A program made the position numbers and the translations under genes. A stretch of DNA of 64,000 nucleotides from Prochlorococcus sp. AG-347-I19. GTDB taxonomy: Bacteria > Cyanobacteriota > Cyanobacteriia > PCC-6307 > Cyanobiaceae. Shown piece by piece: positions 18,905 through 26,675 of the stretch. The stretch lies in contig QCBO01000001.1 of assembly GCA_003279105.1 (NCBI GenBank), positions 1 to 64,000 on the forward strand, read 5' to 3'. The first letter of the stretch is position 1; every line of letters starts with the position of its first letter. The notes beneath the pieces were generated by a model that saw only the letters and a list, made by a program, of their open reading frames with translations, was not told the origin of the DNA and ran no database searches.

Positions 18905-19081
18905 ATGAATATTAATGATAAATCTGTTTTAGAAATGCTTAATGAACTTATTATTATTAATAGGCTAAATAAAATTCAAATTCTTCAAATGGTGAATTTA
19001 GTTTCATTATCTAATGATATCAATGATTTAAAGGATAACTTGAAATGGGAAAGTTCTAAATCATTTCATCAAAATATTTAA
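18905..19081 (+). CDS. 58-residue hypothetical protein, probably helical
   Basis: A small frame from the ATG at 18905 to the TAA at 19081. It encodes an Ile/Leu/Asn-rich, probably coiled-coil-forming peptide (VLEMLNELIIINRLNKIQIL). It has no membrane or signal segment and no recognised family. An isolated gene in the small-protein cluster; it could be spurious. Confidence 0.4.
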   Translation: MNINDKSVLEMLNELIIINRLNKIQILQMVNLVSLSNDINDLKDNLKWESSKSFHQNI

Positions 19082-19191
19082 AATACATAAACTCATTGTT
19101 TGATAATTATTAATTCTTGAAATTTACATAAGAGATAATTAATAGTTAATTGAATTAATTAAGAGTTTTATAAATAATTTATATAAGCTAT

Positions 19192-19365
19192 TCAAATAAA
19201 TTTTTGATAGTAATTTTTCTTGTAAGAAACTTGCTCTTGATTACTATAATTAAGTGTTGTTTTCTTATCCTTGCTAAATGATTTAATTAATATTGTAGAA
19301 GTGATTATTATTATTAGTATTATTAATAAATCTCCAACTGTAATACCTCTTTCCTTTAGATTCAT
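19192..19365 (-). CDS. 57-residue N-terminally anchored microprotein
   Basis: The product starts MNLKERGITVGDLLIILIII, with a membrane helix close to the N terminus followed by a polar Lys/Tyr/Gln-rich tail (SKDKKTTLNYSNQEQ). The order KERGIT then hydrophobic helix then basic tail resembles other short anchored proteins of picocyanobacteria. Its function is unknown to me. Confidence 0.55.
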   Translation of the reverse strand: MNLKERGITVGDLLIILIIIITSTILIKSFSKDKKTTLNYSNQEQVSYKKNYYQKFI

Positions 19366-19527
19366 GGTAAAAAATATATTTTGTTTAAATATAGCCTTTA
19401 TTATTTAATAAACTAATATTTTTTACAAACGTACTAAAAACACATATGAAGGAAATATAAAAAGAATATAAAAATATTAAGACTTTAATCTTTTAAGTCA
19501 TATAAAAAAAATAGACGAATTCATTAT

Positions 19528-19707
19528 ATGGAAGTAAAAAAAAAATTTAGTAGTTCTAACACTCCTTATTTTTTCTCTAAAGAGATGATTATCACAAAAA
19601 AATCACTTAACGAAAATCAACTCAAATTTACTTATCAAAAACAGTTAATCTCAGATCTAGATAATAAGCACAAGGAATGGTCAAAATCGATTAACAGTAA
19701 ATTTTAA
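19528..19707 (+). CDS. 59-residue basic hypothetical protein
   Basis: A soluble, Lys/Ser/Asn-rich peptide from the ATG at 19528 (MEVKKKFSSSNTPYFFSKEM) to the TAA at 19705-19707. There is no recognised domain. Its stop codon shares the TTAA at 19704-19707 with the convergent microprotein gene on the minus strand. That arrangement also occurs at well-supported gene pairs in this window and slightly raises confidence. Confidence 0.4.
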   Translation: MEVKKKFSSSNTPYFFSKEMIITKKSLNENQLKFTYQKQLISDLDNKHKEWSKSINSKF

Positions 19708-19856
19708 AAGCTTTCGTTGATTATATTTAAAAGTTTATTTCTTTTAATTGTATTTTTTTCTTCCCAATTAAGTGTTACTTCATCATTAATAATGGGTTTT
19801 GCTTCATAAGCCAGATACCAAAGAATAAATCCCACAGGAAATAATAAAATATGCAT
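19704..19856 (-). CDS. 50-residue membrane microprotein
   Basis: A minus-strand frame starting MHILLFPVGFILWYLAYEA, one N-terminal membrane helix, followed by a charged tail containing DEVTLNWEEKNTIKRN. The start lies about 12 bp from a TTGACT hexamer of the divergent regulator promoter region. It may therefore be affected by the palindromes between 19886 and 19918. Function is unknown. Confidence 0.5.
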   Translation of the reverse strand: MHILLFPVGFILWYLAYEAKPIINDEVTLNWEEKNTIKRNKLLNIINESF

Positions 19857-19885
19857 AGCAAAATTAGTTGACTTAAATCAAATAT

Positions 19886-19918
19886 AGTGCAACACTTATA
19901 ATGTGCAAGTGTGACACT
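19886..19918. promoter_or_regulatory. Promoter with two operator-like palindromes upstream of the CopG-like gene
   Basis: Two related inverted repeats flank a perfect TATAAT (19897-19902). The first is AGTGcaaCACT at 19886-19896 and the second is AGTGTgACACT at 19908-19918. Their starts are 22 bp apart, about two helical turns. A third copy lies just after the regulator gene (20302-20312). Binding at these sites would cover the -10 box and the likely transcription start, which suggests autorepression by the encoded ribbon-helix-helix protein. Binding is inferred, the palindromes are seen. Confidence 0.6.
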
Positions 19919-19933
19919 AATTTTTTTTTAATT

Positions 19934-20299
19934 ATGCCCTCTCCGAGGAAAAGAATTGGTTTTTTGCCAAGTAAAGAAGTGCATGAAATTATTGAAAAAT
20001 TGTGCACAGCTAATGAGTTTAGTCAGTCAAAAATAACGGGTTTATTGGTTGAGGAAGCGTTAAGGTCTCGAGGTGTGTTAAATGAATCTTATGGTCAAAA
20101 TAATCATGATAAAGGGGATTTTATTAACTTTTCTTTTGATCACGAAACACTTTCTGAAAATAATAAATCTCTACTTAATGTAGACGAATATGCAGTTAAT
20201 AAAAAATTATTATCTGATGATATCAAAATGATGCATGAATTCATTGAGTTTAAGTATTTTAAGAAAGTTATGAAGCGAAATAACAACATTATTGAATAA
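19934..20299 (+). CDS. CopG/ribbon-helix-helix-like small regulator
   Basis: A 121-residue protein starting at the ATG at 19934 (MPSPRKRIGFLPSKEVHEII). The upstream ATG at 19901 overlaps the -10 box and is unlikely to be used. Residues 5-45 fit a ribbon-helix-helix fold: a short basic strand (RKRIGFLPS), helix A (EVHEIIEKLCTANE) and helix B (SQSKITGLLVEEALRSRG). The C-terminal part is polar, ending in a basic helix (FKYFKKVMKRNNN). RHH proteins bind DNA as dimers at palindromes, and matching palindromes sit before and after this gene. Targets other than itself are not evident. It could also be an antitoxin, but no toxin gene is seen beside it. Confidence 0.65.
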   Translation: MPSPRKRIGFLPSKEVHEIIEKLCTANEFSQSKITGLLVEEALRSRGVLNESYGQNNHDKGDFINFSFDHETLSENNKSLLNVDEYAVNKKLLSDDIKMMHEFIEFKYFKKVMKRNNNIIE

Positions 20300-20300
20300 A

Positions 20301-20313
20301 TAGTGTCACACTA
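20301..20313. promoter_or_regulatory. Third operator-like palindrome after the CopG-like gene
   Basis: The 13 bp TAGTGTcACACTA is a perfect inverted repeat one base after the regulator stop codon. Its core AGTGTnACACT is identical to the second upstream site apart from the central base. It may be an additional operator acting on the downstream small genes or help loop formation; it is too short for a transcription terminator. Confidence 0.5.
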
Positions 20314-20437
20314 TTAATGTTTATATGAGAATGCTTTTCAATGGAATTTAGAAATTAAGCAAAAATAAATATTTTTGATTATTTCTAATTAACTTCTTAA
20401 AGAGGGATAAAAAATAAATTGAATCTTTAAAAATTCT

Positions 20438-20476
20438 GCGGACTAAATCCTCGTGGAGATATGAACCTTAGCCCGC
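20438..20476. ncRNA. Candidate structured RNA element
   Basis: A 39 bp GC-richer patch inside a 268 bp gap. Its ends pair: GCGGACTAA at 20438-20446 against TTAGCCCGC at 20468-20476, nine positions with one mismatch. An inner CTC-GTG-GAG hairpin is possible. An A-rich run follows on the plus strand. This composition stands out from the surroundings. It could be a small RNA, a leader of the downstream two-gene unit, or a remnant. The strand is undetermined and no known family was recognised. Confidence 0.3.
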
Positions 20477-20567
20477 TTTAAAAAAATAGCAATAAAAAAA
20501 TATAAATACAATAAGTATGTGAATTTACTTTTGATTTAATATTGGAATATAAAAACTCTAAATATAA

Positions 20568-20720
20568 ATGGCAGTAGGTGAATTAAATAAAGATACACAG
20601 GATCAAATATGTGATCTTCTTGAAAATCTTCAACAAATAGAGAAACTTAAAAATAAAGATATACGAATTTTGCTTGATAAGATAGTTAGAAAATACGGAG
20701 GAAAAGTAGTAAATAAATGA
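20568..20720 (+). CDS. 50-residue helical microprotein coupled to the thioredoxin-like gene
   Basis: A small soluble protein starting MAVGELNKDTQDQICDLLEN, followed by a second helix (IRILLDKIVRKYGGK). The TGA stop overlaps the ATG of the next gene (ATGA at 20717-20720), so the two are probably co-translated. No family is recognised. The coupling hints that it assists or regulates the exported thioredoxin-like protein. Confidence 0.6.
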   Translation: MAVGELNKDTQDQICDLLENLQQIEKLKNKDIRILLDKIVRKYGGKVVNK

Positions 20721-21106
20721 AACGCCTATTAATCCCACTATTAGTATTGCTTACTTTACCAAGTGTTGTTCGTAGCTCCCACTTAAATAATCAGAGAGAA
20801 CTTATAGTCACCTCAGAAAGTACTAGGGAATCAATCGAGTTGGCAAAATACCTTAAAGATAATGGTGTAATTAAATATTCAGCATATTGGTGTCCTAATT
20901 GCCTTAATCAAAGTGAATTATTTGGCAAGCAAGCTTATAGAGAACTTAATGTAGTTGAATGTGCAAGAGATGGCATAAAAAGTCAAACTCAATTATGCAT
21001 TGATAAAAAGATTAAAGGGTTTCCCACATGGGAAATAAATGGAAAACAAATTTTAGGCGTACTTTCACTAAAAGAGTTATCAAAGTTGACTGGATTTAAG
21101 AATTAA
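20717..21106 (+). CDS. Exported thioredoxin-like protein of the VKOR-associated type
   Basis: A 129-residue protein with a signal peptide (MKRLLIPLLVLLTLPSVVRS) and a thioredoxin-like domain. The active-site motif is WCPNC near residues 58-62, inside YSAYWCPNCLNQSELFG. A second cysteine pair follows (VVECARDG and TQLC). The GFPTWEINGK segment supplies the cis-proline. This layout matches the C-terminal thioredoxin domain of cyanobacterial vitamin K epoxide reductase fusions, which oxidise cysteines in the lumen or periplasm. Here the domain stands alone; a partner membrane VKOR is not in the window. Confidence 0.8.
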   Translation: MKRLLIPLLVLLTLPSVVRSSHLNNQRELIVTSESTRESIELAKYLKDNGVIKYSAYWCPNCLNQSELFGKQAYRELNVVECARDGIKSQTQLCIDKKIKGFPTWEINGKQILGVLSLKELSKLTGFKN

Positions 21107-21130
21107 GGGAAATGTAAAAATGATTAATGG

Positions 21131-21280
21131 CTAGATATTAAAGGTTATTTCTTGAGCACCTTTCATACATCCTCCAGCTGGATAGTAAATTACTTTTTTT
21201 GATATTAATCCAATACTTATAGCAACTATTCCAATACCAAATAAAGCTCTTGATCTTTTGCTTGAGATGAGATACTTCAT
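21131..21280 (-). CDS. 49-residue membrane microprotein
   Basis: The minus-strand product starts MKYLISSKRSRALFGIGIVA, has one hydrophobic helix, then a Gly/Cys-containing tail (YYPAGGCMKGAQEITFNI). It is convergent with the thioredoxin-like gene. The positively charged start followed by a helix fits a real small membrane protein. No family is recognised. Confidence 0.5.
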   Translation of the reverse strand: MKYLISSKRSRALFGIGIVAISIGLISKKVIYYPAGGCMKGAQEITFNI

Positions 21281-21505
21281 TGTTTATCTATAAGTATTAA
21301 ATAGAAGATATTATTTATTGTAACGTGGATTTTTTGTTTAGAGAAATGACAAATAACCCTAAATCAAAAATTTTTTAAAATAATTTTTAAATATTAGATA
21401 TCATGAAAATCCTTAATCAATAAATGCTTAATTATCTTTTTTTCAGTATTTTTAGTTTGTATTTGACAGTCTTTTTATAATTAAAATAAGACTTTTTATT
21501 TTTTT
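21281..21505. other. Intergenic stretch without recognised features
   Basis: Very A/T-rich sequence between two small genes. I see a TTGACA hexamer at 21463-21468, but no -10 box at normal spacing from it (TATAAT starts only 7 bp later). No reading frame, repeat or tRNA is visible. Confidence 0.4.
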
Positions 21506-21637
21506 ATGAAAAATAAAGAATTTAATTTGACTCAAGGAATGGCTTTGTTACTTCTGAAGCCATTAAATTTACCCGCAAACTACGTCTTAAATCTCATAAT
21601 TTATATAACTAATCCTAGTAACAATATTGGATACTAA
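21506..21637 (+). CDS. Possible 43-residue hydrophobic microprotein
   Basis: A frame starting MKNKEFNLTQGMALLLLKPL with a hydrophobic C-terminal half. It ends in a TAA that overlaps the stop of the convergent DUF1651 gene through CTAA at 21634-21637. There is no known family, and it may be spurious. Confidence 0.3.
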   Translation: MKNKEFNLTQGMALLLLKPLNLPANYVLNLIIYITNPSNNIGY

Positions 21638-21885
21638 TAGTCTTCCCAAACTGGTTTGGTTCTCCTCCAACCTTGAGCGATTAATTTTCTCCATTCATCT
21701 CTAGCCTTATCAACTTTAATTTCTTCTCTTGTTGTCATAAGAGGTGGTTCTTTTCCTAAAACACCAAGAATTTTCCCAGAGTCAATAAACATATATTCAA
21801 AAAATTTATCTTTATTTTGATTATTCTTTGAAAACCTTTTAACCCTTGAACGATTTGAATTTATAAGCCAAAAATTTTCTGTCAA
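21634..21885 (-). CDS. DUF1651-like small protein
   Basis: An 83-residue protein that ends in the pattern EEIKVDKARDEWRKLIAQGW followed by RRTKPVWEDY. The Ala-Arg-x-x-W and GWRRTKPVW elements are typical of DUF1651, a family found almost only in marine picocyanobacteria. It has no signal or membrane segment. It is encoded just downstream of clpS (11 bp gap). Function is unknown. Confidence 0.7.
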   Translation of the reverse strand: MTENFWLINSNRSRVKRFSKNNQNKDKFFEYMFIDSGKILGVLGKEPPLMTTREEIKVDKARDEWRKLIAQGWRRTKPVWEDY

Positions 21886-21896
21886 TCTTACTTATT

Positions 21897-22184
21897 TTAT
21901 GTTTTCTCAATTGGAGCCATTGTTAATCCTTTGCTGAATAGTTGCTCATGATATAGCTCTGCCTGTTCAAGATTTCCTCTCCATACCTCTGCAGAACCTG
22001 TCTTGTCAACTTTGATGGTTAGATCCCATGCCCTTTGTTCACTCATGCTTGGGATTATTGTTAGAAGACAATTTGCGACATGCTGAAAAGTGTTAAAATT
22101 GTCATCAAGAACTATAACTCTTGCTTCTGGATATTTTGCTTTAGATTTTTTTGGATCTAATACTGTGCCTAGTGAATTAAACAT
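21897..22184 (-). CDS. clpS: ATP-dependent Clp protease adaptor ClpS
   Basis: ClpS delivers N-degron substrates to the ClpAP/ClpCP protease. The 95-residue protein has a short disordered N terminus and the ClpS core VIVLDDNFNTFQHVANCLL, where the DDxxNTF segment forms the N-degron pocket. The helix MSEQRAWDLTIKVDKTGSA and the end EQAELYHEQLFSKGL complete the fold. A tRNA gene follows on its upstream side on the same strand. Confidence 0.92.
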   Translation of the reverse strand: MFNSLGTVLDPKKSKAKYPEARVIVLDDNFNTFQHVANCLLTIIPSMSEQRAWDLTIKVDKTGSAEVWRGNLEQAELYHEQLFSKGLTMAPIEKT

Positions 22185-22251
22185 TATTGTTTTTAATAGT
22201 GTAATTAAATTAAAATTTAAAATATGTTCTTTAATTGAAAACTATTGAAAA

Positions 22252-22325
<74 letters not shown>

Positions 22326-22354
22326 ATGGGAATATTGTAAGGCATTGGTTGTAC

Positions 22355-22837
22355 TTAATTACCATTTTGAAAATTTATTTGTTTGTGGGCCTCATATATA
22401 GCAATTCCGCATGCTACAGAAAGGTTTAGACTTCTAACACCTTTTTGATCATTGTTTCCAGTCTGTATATTCGGCATAAATATTGATATTAAAAAGTCGC
22501 TTTTATCAATAATGGAATCGGGTAATCCTGAATCTTCTCTCCCAAATAGCAAAATATCATCTTGCTTAAAATTAAAATCCTTTAAATATAATCCATTTTT
22601 TTTACTAAAAGAAATTATTCTTTTTGTTGATTTTGACATTAAAAATTTTTCAAAATTCTCATACTGATTAACAGTAACTAGAGGCCAATAGTCTAATCCT
22701 GCTCTTTTTAAATATTTATCTTCTAGCTTAAAACCCAAGGGCTCTATAAGATTTAAAGGTATATTAAACGCAGCACATGATCTGGCAATATTACCAGTAT
22801 TTTGTGGGATTCTAGGTTCAAAAAGAGCGACTTCCAA
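22355..22837 (-). CDS. trmL: tRNA (cytidine/uridine-34 2'-O)-methyltransferase TrmL
   Basis: A SPOUT-class (SpoU) methyltransferase of 160 residues that methylates the wobble ribose in tRNA-Leu isoacceptors. It contains the three knot motifs: EPRIPQNTGNIARSCA at residues 7-22, LLFGREDSGLP near 96-106, and VRSLNLSVACGIAIYEA near 134-150. Length and motifs fit the minimal TrmL/YibK form, without an extra RNA-binding domain. Its start lies 3 bp from the cobU stop. Confidence 0.92.
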   Translation of the reverse strand: MEVALFEPRIPQNTGNIARSCAAFNIPLNLIEPLGFKLEDKYLKRAGLDYWPLVTVNQYENFEKFLMSKSTKRIISFSKKNGLYLKDFNFKQDDILLFGREDSGLPDSIIDKSDFLISIFMPNIQTGNNDQKGVRSLNLSVACGIAIYEAHKQINFQNGN

Positions 22838-22839
22838 TT

Positions 22840-23400
22840 TTAAGTAGGTATTTCAATACTTATTCCATCTATTTTGATTGCTCTGCCGTTTATAGCCAGC
22901 CAATTATCTTTTGATATTTTGGTTATTCTCTTTTGAAGTTCGCCGATTCTTTCAATATATGTATTACCAATTTTATATTCAGAGACCAGACTCCAACCTA
23001 CTTGTTCTCCAACAATAATTGTTATGCTTTTTCTTTTCATTAAGAGACTTATAAGTGAATTCATATTTGTTGACCAATCATTTTGTTCCTTGCCAATACT
23101 TTTCATAACGAATCCGCCAATAGAATCTATTAATAGTGGACCTTCTTCTTTCCTCAATGTATTTAATAGATCTGTCGTTTCTATTAATTTCCAATCTTTT
23201 GGCCTTCTTTTACGATGTAATTTAATTTTATCTTGCCATTCTTTATCATCCAAATTGTTTTCTGATAAGGCAATATATGATAAATTTTTTACTTCCTTTG
23301 CAAGATGCTCCGCGAATTCACTTTTGCCACTCTTTGTTCCCCCTGAAATAAAAACTATATAAGATGAATATTCACTATTACTTAAATTCTTGGCATTCAT
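22840..23400 (-). CDS. cobU: Adenosylcobinamide kinase / cobinamide-phosphate guanylyltransferase
   Basis: CobU phosphorylates adenosylcobinamide and transfers GMP to it during assembly of the cobalamin lower-ligand loop. The 186-residue protein opens with the P-loop FISGGTKSGKSEFAE (normally GGxRSGKS) and contains HRKRRPKDWKLIET, where His carries the guanylyl intermediate, and IIVGEQVGWSLV. The pathway is complemented in this window by cobN, and the product serves metH. Confidence 0.92.
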   Translation of the reverse strand: MNAKNLSNSEYSSYIVFISGGTKSGKSEFAEHLAKEVKNLSYIALSENNLDDKEWQDKIKLHRKRRPKDWKLIETTDLLNTLRKEEGPLLIDSIGGFVMKSIGKEQNDWSTNMNSLISLLMKRKSITIIVGEQVGWSLVSEYKIGNTYIERIGELQKRITKISKDNWLAINGRAIKIDGISIEIPT

Positions 23401-23410
23401 AAATTCTCTA

Positions 23411-23722
23411 TTATTTAGAGAAATACCACCATGTTGCTAAAGGGATAATTGTGGCAGCAATTAACAAACCTACAACTATATAAGTGGCAGTTGAGCTTTC
23501 AGTATCTTTTGATCTCATAGTGTTAAAATTTGGATCAACTACAGGGTTGTCAATAGATGAAGGCTGACTTTTTTCGTAATTTATAACAGTCTTCTGTTGA
23601 GTAATACCAAAATATTTATTTATATTAGGAATTTGATTTGCGTATGTAGTCGAAGGGTTAAGAATAAAAATTAAGCCAGTAAAGATTAAAGAAAATATAT
23701 ATTTATTGATGTTTAGGTTCAT
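23411..23722 (-). CDS. Hypothetical protein with signal peptide and C-terminal membrane helix
   Basis: A 103-residue protein. The N terminus is a signal peptide or helix (YIFSLIFTGLIFILNPSTTY followed by ANQ). The middle is polar (about residues 30-75). The end is a membrane helix (TYIVVGLLIAATIIPLATWW) followed by YFSK. This type I topology would place about 45 residues in the lumen or periplasm. No family is recognised. It is divergent from the CCB4-like gene. Confidence 0.6.
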   Translation of the reverse strand: MNLNINKYIFSLIFTGLIFILNPSTTYANQIPNINKYFGITQQKTVINYEKSQPSSIDNPVVDPNFNTMRSKDTESSTATYIVVGLLIAATIIPLATWWYFSK

Positions 23723-23833
23723 TTTAAAAGGTTTTGGTTAATTATATATTAAAAACCATATTATTGAGTAATTTTAAATGTACTAAACAATATAATATTT
23801 GCATAATTTAATTAGAAATAACATATTTAAAAT

Positions 23834-24460
23834 ATGGGGTTCAATGGGAAATCATTAATATTAATCGGTGCCATACTTTTTATTTTTCAGATAGCAAATT
23901 TCATTTCAATAGAAACAATCACTCCTGAGCTTGAAAGAGCACAAGTGTTAGCCGCAATAGCTTCATTAATTATTATTTTGATAGGTTTTTTATTTAAACA
24001 ATTCGAACCATTAGCTGGTGAGAAAGCTGCTTTAAAAGGAGAAAATAAGTTCCTCTTCGATAAAAACATGCCGGATGAAGTTATTGATGAACTTGCGTGG
24101 GGTTCTGAAGCAATATTAACTTCTACAGCAGCAGCAGCAATATTAATCCACAATGATGGCGTTAATATATTGAGGAGGGGAATTACTTCATGTAATGATT
24201 TTAAACCTGGGGAAACTTGTCTGAGATCTATAAAAGATATGAAATTAATATCATTAGCAAACACCAAATTTTATCCTGGAAGAGATGAATTTTTTAATTT
24301 TTGTGCTGAAATTCCATCTATCTTAATTGTACCTATAAATAGTAAGGCTTTTATATTGATTGGAGGCTGGAGTGCTAAGTGTTTTACGAAGTCTGACGAA
24401 AAATGGATTAATAACTGGTCCAAGAAAATTAATAATATTTTTTCAAAAAATAAAATTTAA
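23834..24460 (+). CDS. Cofactor assembly of complex C subunit B (CCB2/CCB4-like, DUF2930)
   Basis: A 208-residue protein with two N-terminal membrane helices (residues 6-25 and 38-55), then a soluble domain containing EPLAGEKAALKGENKF and DELAWGSEAILTSTAAAAIL. These features match the CCB2/CCB4 (DUF2930) family that helps covalently attach heme c_n to cytochrome b6 in chloroplasts. Cyanobacteria encode one homologue. The stop codon is shared as TTAA with the convergent lptC-like gene. Confidence 0.78.
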   Translation: MGFNGKSLILIGAILFIFQIANFISIETITPELERAQVLAAIASLIIILIGFLFKQFEPLAGEKAALKGENKFLFDKNMPDEVIDELAWGSEAILTSTAAAAILIHNDGVNILRRGITSCNDFKPGETCLRSIKDMKLISLANTKFYPGRDEFFNFCAEIPSILIVPINSKAFILIGGWSAKCFTKSDEKWINNWSKKINNIFSKNKI

Positions 24461-25080
24461 AAATAAATTATTGATTTTACTCTATTATCTTTTGCTTTAA
24501 AACTTACTGATTCAGTAGTCAAATTATAGTAAGCATTTTCTGAATTTATTTCAAATTTATTTTCATTATTTTCCTCTTTTATTATATATTTTACTGGATT
24601 GAAAAATTCAATTATATTATCTGAACCCAATATGGCTTTTCCTGAATTTAAAATTATATTTTGATTTTCAAATCTTATATTACCCTCTAACAGATAATTG
24701 GTATTTTCTATATTCCAAATAAAATTATCAGCATATAAAAAGTCCCCATCTTTTTTAGGAGTTTTTAATTTAACATTTCCTTTCAATTTAAGGAGTTTAT
24801 TGTTGTCTGATAATGTAGATTCTTCTGAACTAATAATATATTTAGTTTCTTCTCCATTGAAAATATTAATGATAGGTTTTTTTAATTCGAATCCTAATTC
24901 AAGATTGTCATAACTTGATTTTGGACTGGTAATTGAATATATTTTATCTCCCCTTTTGGAGAAAATTGTCATATCTAAACTCTCTATTTTTTGTATTACT
25001 TTATTTTCATCAATTACATTTGGTGCACAACCAATCATAAATAATGGAAGGAAAATTATTAATCTATAAATGTTGTTCAT
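24457..25080 (-). CDS. lptC: LptC-like lipoprotein for lipopolysaccharide export
   Basis: A 207-residue protein with a lipoprotein signal peptide (LIIFLPLFMIGC, cysteine at about residue 18), followed by repeated short beta strands. These include ITSPKSSYDN, LKLKGNVKLKTPKKDGDF and LLEGNIRFENQNIILNSGKA, a periodic pattern of OstA/LptC beta-jellyroll domains. LptC passes LPS from the inner-membrane LptBFG complex toward the outer membrane. The start overlaps the metG 3' end by 17 nt, giving strong coupling. Confidence 0.72.
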   Translation of the reverse strand: MNNIYRLIIFLPLFMIGCAPNVIDENKVIQKIESLDMTIFSKRGDKIYSITSPKSSYDNLELGFELKKPIINIFNGEETKYIISSEESTLSDNNKLLKLKGNVKLKTPKKDGDFLYADNFIWNIENTNYLLEGNIRFENQNIILNSGKAILGSDNIIEFFNPVKYIIKEENNENKFEINSENAYYNLTTESVSFKAKDNRVKSIIYF

Positions 25081-26608
25081 ACTCCAGTTTATTTATGATT
25101 GGAGTGGGTTTAGGAAGACTTGAGTTACTTACTAATAATCCCCAACTTAATTGTTGTTTCCAAGGAATTTCTTCTGTGTATATAGAACCAAGTTGCTCAT
25201 TAATTTTTGTAGATAATTCTGGCAATAAAGGTATCAATAACAATCCTATTATTCGGGTACTTTCTAAAACGTTATAAATAATTTGTTTAACTAGATGTAG
25301 ATTATCTTTATCTTTTATTAACAGCCATGGCTGATTATCATTCAAATACAAATTTGTATTAATTGCTAGGCTAAGGACTTCATTAGCTGCTAGATCTAGT
25401 TTGTAGTTTTCAAAGTTATAGATATAGTTTTCGACTGCAATTTTGGCAGAATTCTCTAATTTATTTTCACTTAAAATTTTTTCATTATTTGGCACTTTAT
25501 TATCAAACCATTTTCTAGACATAGATGATGTTCTATTTAATAAATTACCAATTGTATTAGCTAAGTCATTATTGATAATGTCAACAAATCTTTTATCTTG
25601 AAAATCCCCATCATTTCCTAGTGATATGTCTTTAATGAGATACCACCTTACAGGATCATTTCCATATTTTGAAAGCAATAAATCAGGGTCGAGTACATTT
25701 CCCAAGCTTTTACCCATTTTTTGCCCCTCCCTTGTAAGAAAACCATGCCCAAAAACCTTTTTAGGAACTTTCATATTGGCAGAAATGAGCATTGCGGGCC
25801 AATATACAGCATGGAATCTCAGAATATCTTTACCAATAAAATGAACATCAGCTGGCCATCCTCCATTAATTGATTTTTCCAATGAATGTTCTGTCGCGTC
25901 AGAGCTAATGGCACTTACATATCCAAGTAAAGCATCAAACCATACATAAAAGGTATGGTTATCGTAACCAGGGACAGGAATTCCCCATGAGACATTTGTT
26001 CTTGAAATTGAAAAATCCTTTAAACCTCTTGATACAAAATTTATAATTTCATTCTTTCTTTCTATTGGCTCTATAAAAGATGGCTCGTTGATTATTTTCT
26101 CAATTTCTTTTTGATATTTTGAAAGCCTAAAAAAGAGATTCTCTTCATTTTTCCATTCTAGATTTTTTTGATGTATGGGGCACTTGTATGTTGATGAGTT
26201 TTCTGGATTATCTTTAAATTCCTCGCAACCGACACAATACCAACCTTTTTGAACTCCCATATAGATATCATCTGATGCTTTTACTCTTTCATAAAATTCT
26301 TTAACAACAAATTCATGATTTTTTGAGCTTGTTCTTATAAACTTATCAAAGGAAATATTCCAATTTTTCCAGTTATTATTAAAGACTTCTGAGATTTCAT
26401 CACAGTGTGATTTTGGTTCAATACCCTTTTTATTAGCTGTTCTTTGTATTTTCAAACCATGTTCATCAACACCGGTGATGAAAACAACATCTTCACCTGT
26501 AAGCCTTTTATACCTAGCTATAGAGTCACAAATTATTGTTGTATATACACTTCCTAAATGAGGTTTATCATTAACATAGTATAAAGGTGTAGTAATGACA
26601 AAAGTCAT
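25064..26608 (-). CDS. metG: Methionyl-tRNA synthetase
   Basis: A class I synthetase of 514 residues. The HIGH-type signature is YYVNDKPHLGSVYT at the N terminus, and the KMSKS loop reads QKMGKSLGN. A zinc-knuckle-like insert has CVGCEEF and YKCPIHQ. The protein is the short form without the C-terminal tRNA-binding domain found in some bacteria. It charges both initiator and elongator tRNA-Met, one CAT tRNA being nearby. The 3' end overlaps lptC. Confidence 0.95.
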   Translation of the reverse strand: MTFVITTPLYYVNDKPHLGSVYTTIICDSIARYKRLTGEDVVFITGVDEHGLKIQRTANKKGIEPKSHCDEISEVFNNNWKNWNISFDKFIRTSSKNHEFVVKEFYERVKASDDIYMGVQKGWYCVGCEEFKDNPENSSTYKCPIHQKNLEWKNEENLFFRLSKYQKEIEKIINEPSFIEPIERKNEIINFVSRGLKDFSISRTNVSWGIPVPGYDNHTFYVWFDALLGYVSAISSDATEHSLEKSINGGWPADVHFIGKDILRFHAVYWPAMLISANMKVPKKVFGHGFLTREGQKMGKSLGNVLDPDLLLSKYGNDPVRWYLIKDISLGNDGDFQDKRFVDIINNDLANTIGNLLNRTSSMSRKWFDNKVPNNEKILSENKLENSAKIAVENYIYNFENYKLDLAANEVLSLAINTNLYLNDNQPWLLIKDKDNLHLVKQIIYNVLESTRIIGLLLIPLLPELSTKINEQLGSIYTEEIPWKQQLSWGLLVSNSSLPKPTPIINKLEYEQHL

Positions 26609-26675
26609 AAAGCTTTTTTATTAATACTAACAGATTTTTTTAAACGAATAACAACCTATTATATTTATTATCTTA

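Noticed and set aside
19901-19933. Upstream ATG at 19901 for the CopG-like gene
   Set aside because: It overlaps the predicted -10 box and the transcription start, so it cannot be in the mRNA if that promoter is right; the ATG at 19934 gives the canonical domain start.
20400-20500. tRNA-like fragment around 20438-20476
   Set aside because: No D arm, T arm or acceptor of tRNA length can be formed; only a simple hairpin pair is seen.
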